A DNA stretch of 17,324 nt, taken from Synergistaceae bacterium. Lineage in GTDB: Bacteria; Synergistota; Synergistia; Synergistales; Synergistaceae. Below are positions 14,367 to 17,324 of this stretch, one piece after another; the stretch's first letter is position 1; every line of letters begins with the position of its first letter. The notes below the pieces were generated by a model. The model saw nothing but the letters and a program-made list of their open reading frames with translations. It did no database searches and was not told the origin of the DNA. The stretch lies in contig JAQVPO010000003.1 of the NCBI GenBank assembly GCA_028702015.1, forward strand, positions 1-17,324. Reading direction: 5' to 3'. The position numbers and the translations under genes are program-made.

Positions 14367-15346
14367 CTGTGGAAACAAGGGAACTGACAAAAAAATTCGG
14401 CGACTTCACAGCAGTGGACCACATAACGATGTCGATAGAAGAGGGCGCGGTATATGGGTTCCTTGGACCCAACGGCTCAGGTAAATCTACGACCATAAGG
14501 ATGCTCTGCGGTTTGCTGGCGCCGACATCAGGAGCAGGACTTGTCCTTGGTATGGATCTTGCCAGGGAAGGCAGAAAAATAAAGAACCAGGTTGGATATA
14601 TGTCTCAGAAGTTCAGCCTTTATCCTGAAATGACGGTCCTGGAGAATCTGGAACTTTACTCCGGGCTCTACGGCTTAAGGGGAGTGCAAAAAGAGCAGAG
14701 GATAGAGCAGATGCTTGTACTTGCAGGGCTCCAGGGCAGAGAAGACGAACAGACAAGGCTGCTTTCGGGTGGCTGGAGGCAGAGGCTGGCGCTTGGATGC
14801 GCTATTTTGCACAGACCCAGGATACTTTTTCTTGATGAACCTACAAGCGGAGTAGATCCCAGGGCAAGGCGTCTTTTCTGGGATATAATATACGATCTTG
14901 CAGCAGACGGGACCACAGTGATGGTAACCACCCACTTTATGGACGAGGCAGAACACTGCGACAGAGTGGCTTTCATATACTTCGGTGCTCTCATAGCTGA
15001 CGATACGCCTGCGAAACTGAAAAAACTTATTCCGGGAAAGTTGTTCGAAGTCGAATCAGAAAATGGGTTTGAACTTCTTGGCAGGCTCCAGCGTGGGGAA
15101 GCAGGATCCATTATTGATTCATACTTTTTTGGAAAGAAACTGCACCTCCTGGTGGAAAAGGAGAGCAGTATAGAGAACGAGGAGATATTTCGGGGAGCTG
15201 TTGTCAATGAAATTGCTCCCTCCATGGAAGATGTTTTTACTTATCTTGTGAAGAAGGAATCAGGGAAGGAACTTGGCGGAGGCAGGATCTCCGGCACAGG
15301 AGAAGCAAGGCTCAATATTAACGCAGTGGCGTCAAAAGAGGGATAA
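14354..15346 (+). CDS. ABC transporter ATPase, second of a pair (complete motifs)
   Basis: A 330-residue nucleotide-binding subunit with all motifs intact: Walker A GPNGSGKST (38-46), Q-loop Q85, signature LSGGWRQR (137-144), Walker B ILFLDEPT (157-164), D-loop GVDP and H-loop TTHFMDEAE (H194). It corresponds to the C-terminal half of E. coli YbhF. The DrrA-like C-terminal domain is followed by a Gly/Ala-rich tail of about 25 residues without recognisable motifs. The stop is 2 bases before the permease ATG, so translation is tightly coupled and 1:1:n stoichiometry with the permease is plausible. Confidence 0.94.
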   Translation: MSKIAVETRELTKKFGDFTAVDHITMSIEEGAVYGFLGPNGSGKSTTIRMLCGLLAPTSGAGLVLGMDLAREGRKIKNQVGYMSQKFSLYPEMTVLENLELYSGLYGLRGVQKEQRIEQMLVLAGLQGREDEQTRLLSGGWRQRLALGCAILHRPRILFLDEPTSGVDPRARRLFWDIIYDLAADGTTVMVTTHFMDEAEHCDRVAFIYFGALIADDTPAKLKKLIPGKLFEVESENGFELLGRLQRGEAGSIIDSYFFGKKLHLLVEKESSIENEEIFRGAVVNEIAPSMEDVFTYLVKKESGKELGGGRISGTGEARLNINAVASKEG

Positions 15347-15348
15347 AA

Positions 15349-16482
15349 ATGGAATTCGGCAGACTCAGAGCATTGATAATCAAGGAATTTATCCAGGTGT
15401 TGAGGGACAGGCTTACTCTTGCCATGCTGATATTCATGCCTGTGGCCCAGCTGCTGATTTTTGGCTTTGCAATAAACACAGATGTGAAGCATCTTCACAC
15501 AGCAGTATTTGATCAGTCACGTACACAGGAAAGCCGTGAAATGATAAAAAGTTTCACTGCCAGCAATTACTTTGACATAAAACTTTACGCCGACAGTATC
15601 AAACAGGTGAACAGAGCGGTAGAATCAGGGAAGGCCAAGGTCGGGCTTATTATCCCGCCCGATTATGCCAGCCGCCTTAAGGGAGGCCGGCCGGCCGGCA
15701 TACAGGTTATAATAGATGCCACGGACAACATGTCAGCATCTTCGGCACTGGCAGCTGCACAGACACTCGGCATGCTGAAATCCCAGGAAATACTGGAAAA
15801 GAAATTCAGGCGTATGGGTTTTGAGATCCCGGCGCAGGCTGTAGATATGAGAATACGGCCATGGTACAACCCTGATTTTATAACGTCGTGGTATCTTGTC
15901 CCAGGTATAATGGGGCTGCTTCTGACGATAACACTGATTACGATGATGGCGATGGCTATTGTGAGAGAGAGCGAACAGGGAACGCTGGAACAGCTACTTG
16001 TTACACCTATGCATGCGTGGGAGCTGCTTCTGAGCAAGATACTTCCATATATCATCGTTGGTTATATCCAGGTAATAGTTTCGATTATAGTTGGCATGCT
16101 TATATTCAGGATGCCCTTTTTAGGAAGCAAGATCCTTTTCTTTATCCTTACGCTGTTCTATGTAGTTGCAAACCTGTCGCTAGGCATAATGATCTCAACC
16201 TTTTCACAGAATCAGATGCAGGCGCTGCAGCTTTCGATATTTTTGATCCTGCCCAGTGTTCTGCTGTCAGGTTTTGTATTTCCCACAGAAGCTATGCCAA
16301 GCGGATTTCGTTATCTCGGAGAATGCATACCCATAACCTATTACATAAGGCTTTCCCGCCAGATAATCCTTAAGGGCGGTGGGCTGGAGTATGTTTGGAA
16401 AGATACATTGGCGCTGTGCGTGTATATAGCACTGATGTTTTCTTCGAGTATCATTATGTTCAAAAAACGTTTTGTGCCATGA
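15349..16482 (+). CDS. ABC-2 type permease of the efflux system (YhhJ/YbhS/YbhR-like)
   Basis: A 377-residue inner-membrane subunit. The layout is that of ABC-2 exporters: an amphipathic N-terminus (FGRLRALIIKEFIQVLRD), one helix at about 23-42, a periplasmic domain of about 140 residues, then five helices at about 182-203, 230-253, 261-284, 293-314 and 351-371. The family segments are RESEQGTLEQLLVTPM after helix 2 and LLSGFVFPTEAMPSGFRYL. E. coli ybh has two such permeases; here only one appears before the TolC gene, so it may homodimerise or a second may lie beyond the window. A ribosome binding site (AGAGGG) sits at the end of the ATPase gene. Substrate unknown; family members export drugs, dyes or cations. 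Confidence 0.93.
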   Translation: MEFGRLRALIIKEFIQVLRDRLTLAMLIFMPVAQLLIFGFAINTDVKHLHTAVFDQSRTQESREMIKSFTASNYFDIKLYADSIKQVNRAVESGKAKVGLIIPPDYASRLKGGRPAGIQVIIDATDNMSASSALAAAQTLGMLKSQEILEKKFRRMGFEIPAQAVDMRIRPWYNPDFITSWYLVPGIMGLLLTITLITMMAMAIVRESEQGTLEQLLVTPMHAWELLLSKILPYIIVGYIQVIVSIIVGMLIFRMPFLGSKILFFILTLFYVVANLSLGIMISTFSQNQMQALQLSIFLILPSVLLSGFVFPTEAMPSGFRYLGECIPITYYIRLSRQIILKGGGLEYVWKDTLALCVYIALMFSSSIIMFKKRFVP

Positions 16483-16502
16483 TCAGTAGGAGGCCCCCAG
16501 AA

Positions 16503-17324
16503 ATGAAAAGAAAATCACTGTCAATAAAAGTTTTTTTGTCACTTATCATCCTTATCTCATTTACGGATGCTCTTTTTTCCGCAGACGCATCTGTCCTTGA
16601 TGAATTGACCATAAAAGCCAGAGAGGGCAATCCCCTCATATGTGCGGCAGAGGAAAGAGTCCTGCAGGCTGATGGTGCACTGCGTGAAGCTGGAGCAAAA
16701 ATGGGACCGAAATTAGGTGCAGGAGTTGCTGCTCTATGGCCGAGAAACAGAATAACCCCCATTGAGGGACTGCCATTTAGTTTCGGCAATGTTTATGCAG
16801 CAGCTGCAGGCTTTATCCAGACTATATACGCCGGGGGCTCTCTCTCTGCGGCAAGGGAAGCTGCCAAACTGACAAGAGATGCGGCTGAAGCTGAGAAAGA
16901 AAGAATAAGCCAGACAGTCGTAAACTCAGTGCGGATCGCCTACTATAACTGGAAAACGGCATGTGATAAAGAAAAAGTTGCCCAAGAGGCACTGGGGCTT
17001 GCCAAGGATCATCTTGCGAGGGCAGAGAAGCTTTTCAAGTCAGGGATCATTGCAAAGGGCGATGTTCTGAGAACCAAAGTTGCAGTGGCAGATGCTGAAC
17101 TGACCTGTATAAGGGCGGAAAATGCTGTGGAAATATCTGTCAGTGCGCTTGAAAGAGCGGTCGGATCTCCGCTGGACCGTAAGGAGATAGAAAAAGAGAA
17201 AAGCAGTCCTGGCATCGTTCAGCTTCCTGCTCAGCCTTCTGATCCGGAAGGAGATATTATGGCGGCTTACAATAACAGGATGGAGATAAAAATGTATGAC
17301 CTGATGAACAGGCGGGCCATTAAG
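16503..17324 (+). CDS. TolC-family outer-membrane efflux protein (partial, 3' end missing)
   Basis: The frame opens at ATG 16503, 9 bases after AGGAGG (16488-16493), and stays open to the window end: 274 codons with no stop, of about 430-480 expected. A signal peptide covers residues 1 to about 27 (MKRKSLSIKVFLSLIILISF, then a cut near LFSA). The TolC/OEP pattern is clear: an early helix with NPLICAAEERVLQADG, the strand segment FIQTIYAGGSLSAAREAAK, long helices with VVNSVRIAYYNWKTA, and LFKSGIIAKGDVLRTKVAVADAE, the turn motif of the family. It supplies the outer-membrane duct for the preceding membrane-fusion/ABC genes and lies 20 bases after the permease stop, so it is the next gene of the operon. 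Confidence 0.93.
   Translation, partial: MKRKSLSIKVFLSLIILISFTDALFSADASVLDELTIKAREGNPLICAAEERVLQADGALREAGAKMGPKLGAGVAALWPRNRITPIEGLPFSFGNVYAAAAGFIQTIYAGGSLSAAREAAKLTRDAAEAEKERISQTVVNSVRIAYYNWKTACDKEKVAQEALGLAKDHLARAEKLFKSGIIAKGDVLRTKVAVADAELTCIRAENAVEISVSALERAVGSPLDRKEIEKEKSSPGIVQLPAQPSDPEGDIMAAYNNRMEIKMYDLMNRRAIK

Noticed and set aside
15682..15700. Short GGCCGG-type tandem in the permease gene
   Set aside because: It encodes an ordinary Gly-Gly-Arg-Pro-Ala-Gly stretch in frame, with no sign of slippage or regulatory use.

Overview
The window (17,324 bp, moderate GC) looks like a chromosomal segment of a diderm, probably anaerobic bacterium, most likely of the phylum Synergistota. The diderm call rests on an autotransporter with an outer-membrane beta-barrel domain, a TolC-family outer-membrane factor and a membrane-fusion protein. 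These sit beside genes such as a GerMN-domain protein and a short nicotinate phosphoribosyltransferase that are common in deep-branching lineages. The phylum assignment is inference from gene content and order and was not checked by any search. Apart from leader RNAs and shadow reading frames, every gene lies on the + strand.

Positions 1-7486 are a dense housekeeping block: the 3' end of a threonine aldolase, a TldE/PmbA-type protein, a secreted N-acetylmuramoyl-L-alanine amidase, a membrane-anchored GerMN protein, RNase PH (rph), an RdgB-type dITP/XTP pyrophosphatase, SecG, a nicotinate phosphoribosyltransferase, then ribosomal proteins L13 (rplM) and S9 (rpsI). From the aldolase to the phosphoribosyltransferase the genes overlap by a few bases or are separated by about 40 bases or less, so they probably form one translationally coupled operon. 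A 155-bp structured gap precedes rplM and a strong intrinsic terminator follows rpsI.

Positions 7487-11380 hold an accessory insert: a long AT-rich promoter region, a 978-residue type Va autotransporter whose passenger contains a near-perfect 333-bp tandem duplication, and a 500-bp downstream gap with three successive inverted repeats. That gap also holds a good sigma70-type promoter that starts a roughly 320-nt leader in front of a CorA-type metal transporter (11381-12337). The leader contains several hairpins and a 25-codon ORF and is the best candidate in the window for an undescribed regulatory element.

Positions 12430-17324 are a tripartite ABC efflux operon: HlyD/YbhG-like membrane-fusion protein, two separate ABC ATPases, one ABC-2 permease and a TolC-family protein cut by the window edge. 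It resembles the enterobacterial ybhGFSR and yhiI-rbbA-yhhJ systems, except that the paired ATPase is split into two genes and only one permease is present so far. The first ATPase lacks the H-loop histidine while the second keeps it, suggesting an asymmetric heterodimer.

No tRNA, rRNA, insertion sequence or CRISPR array was recognised.
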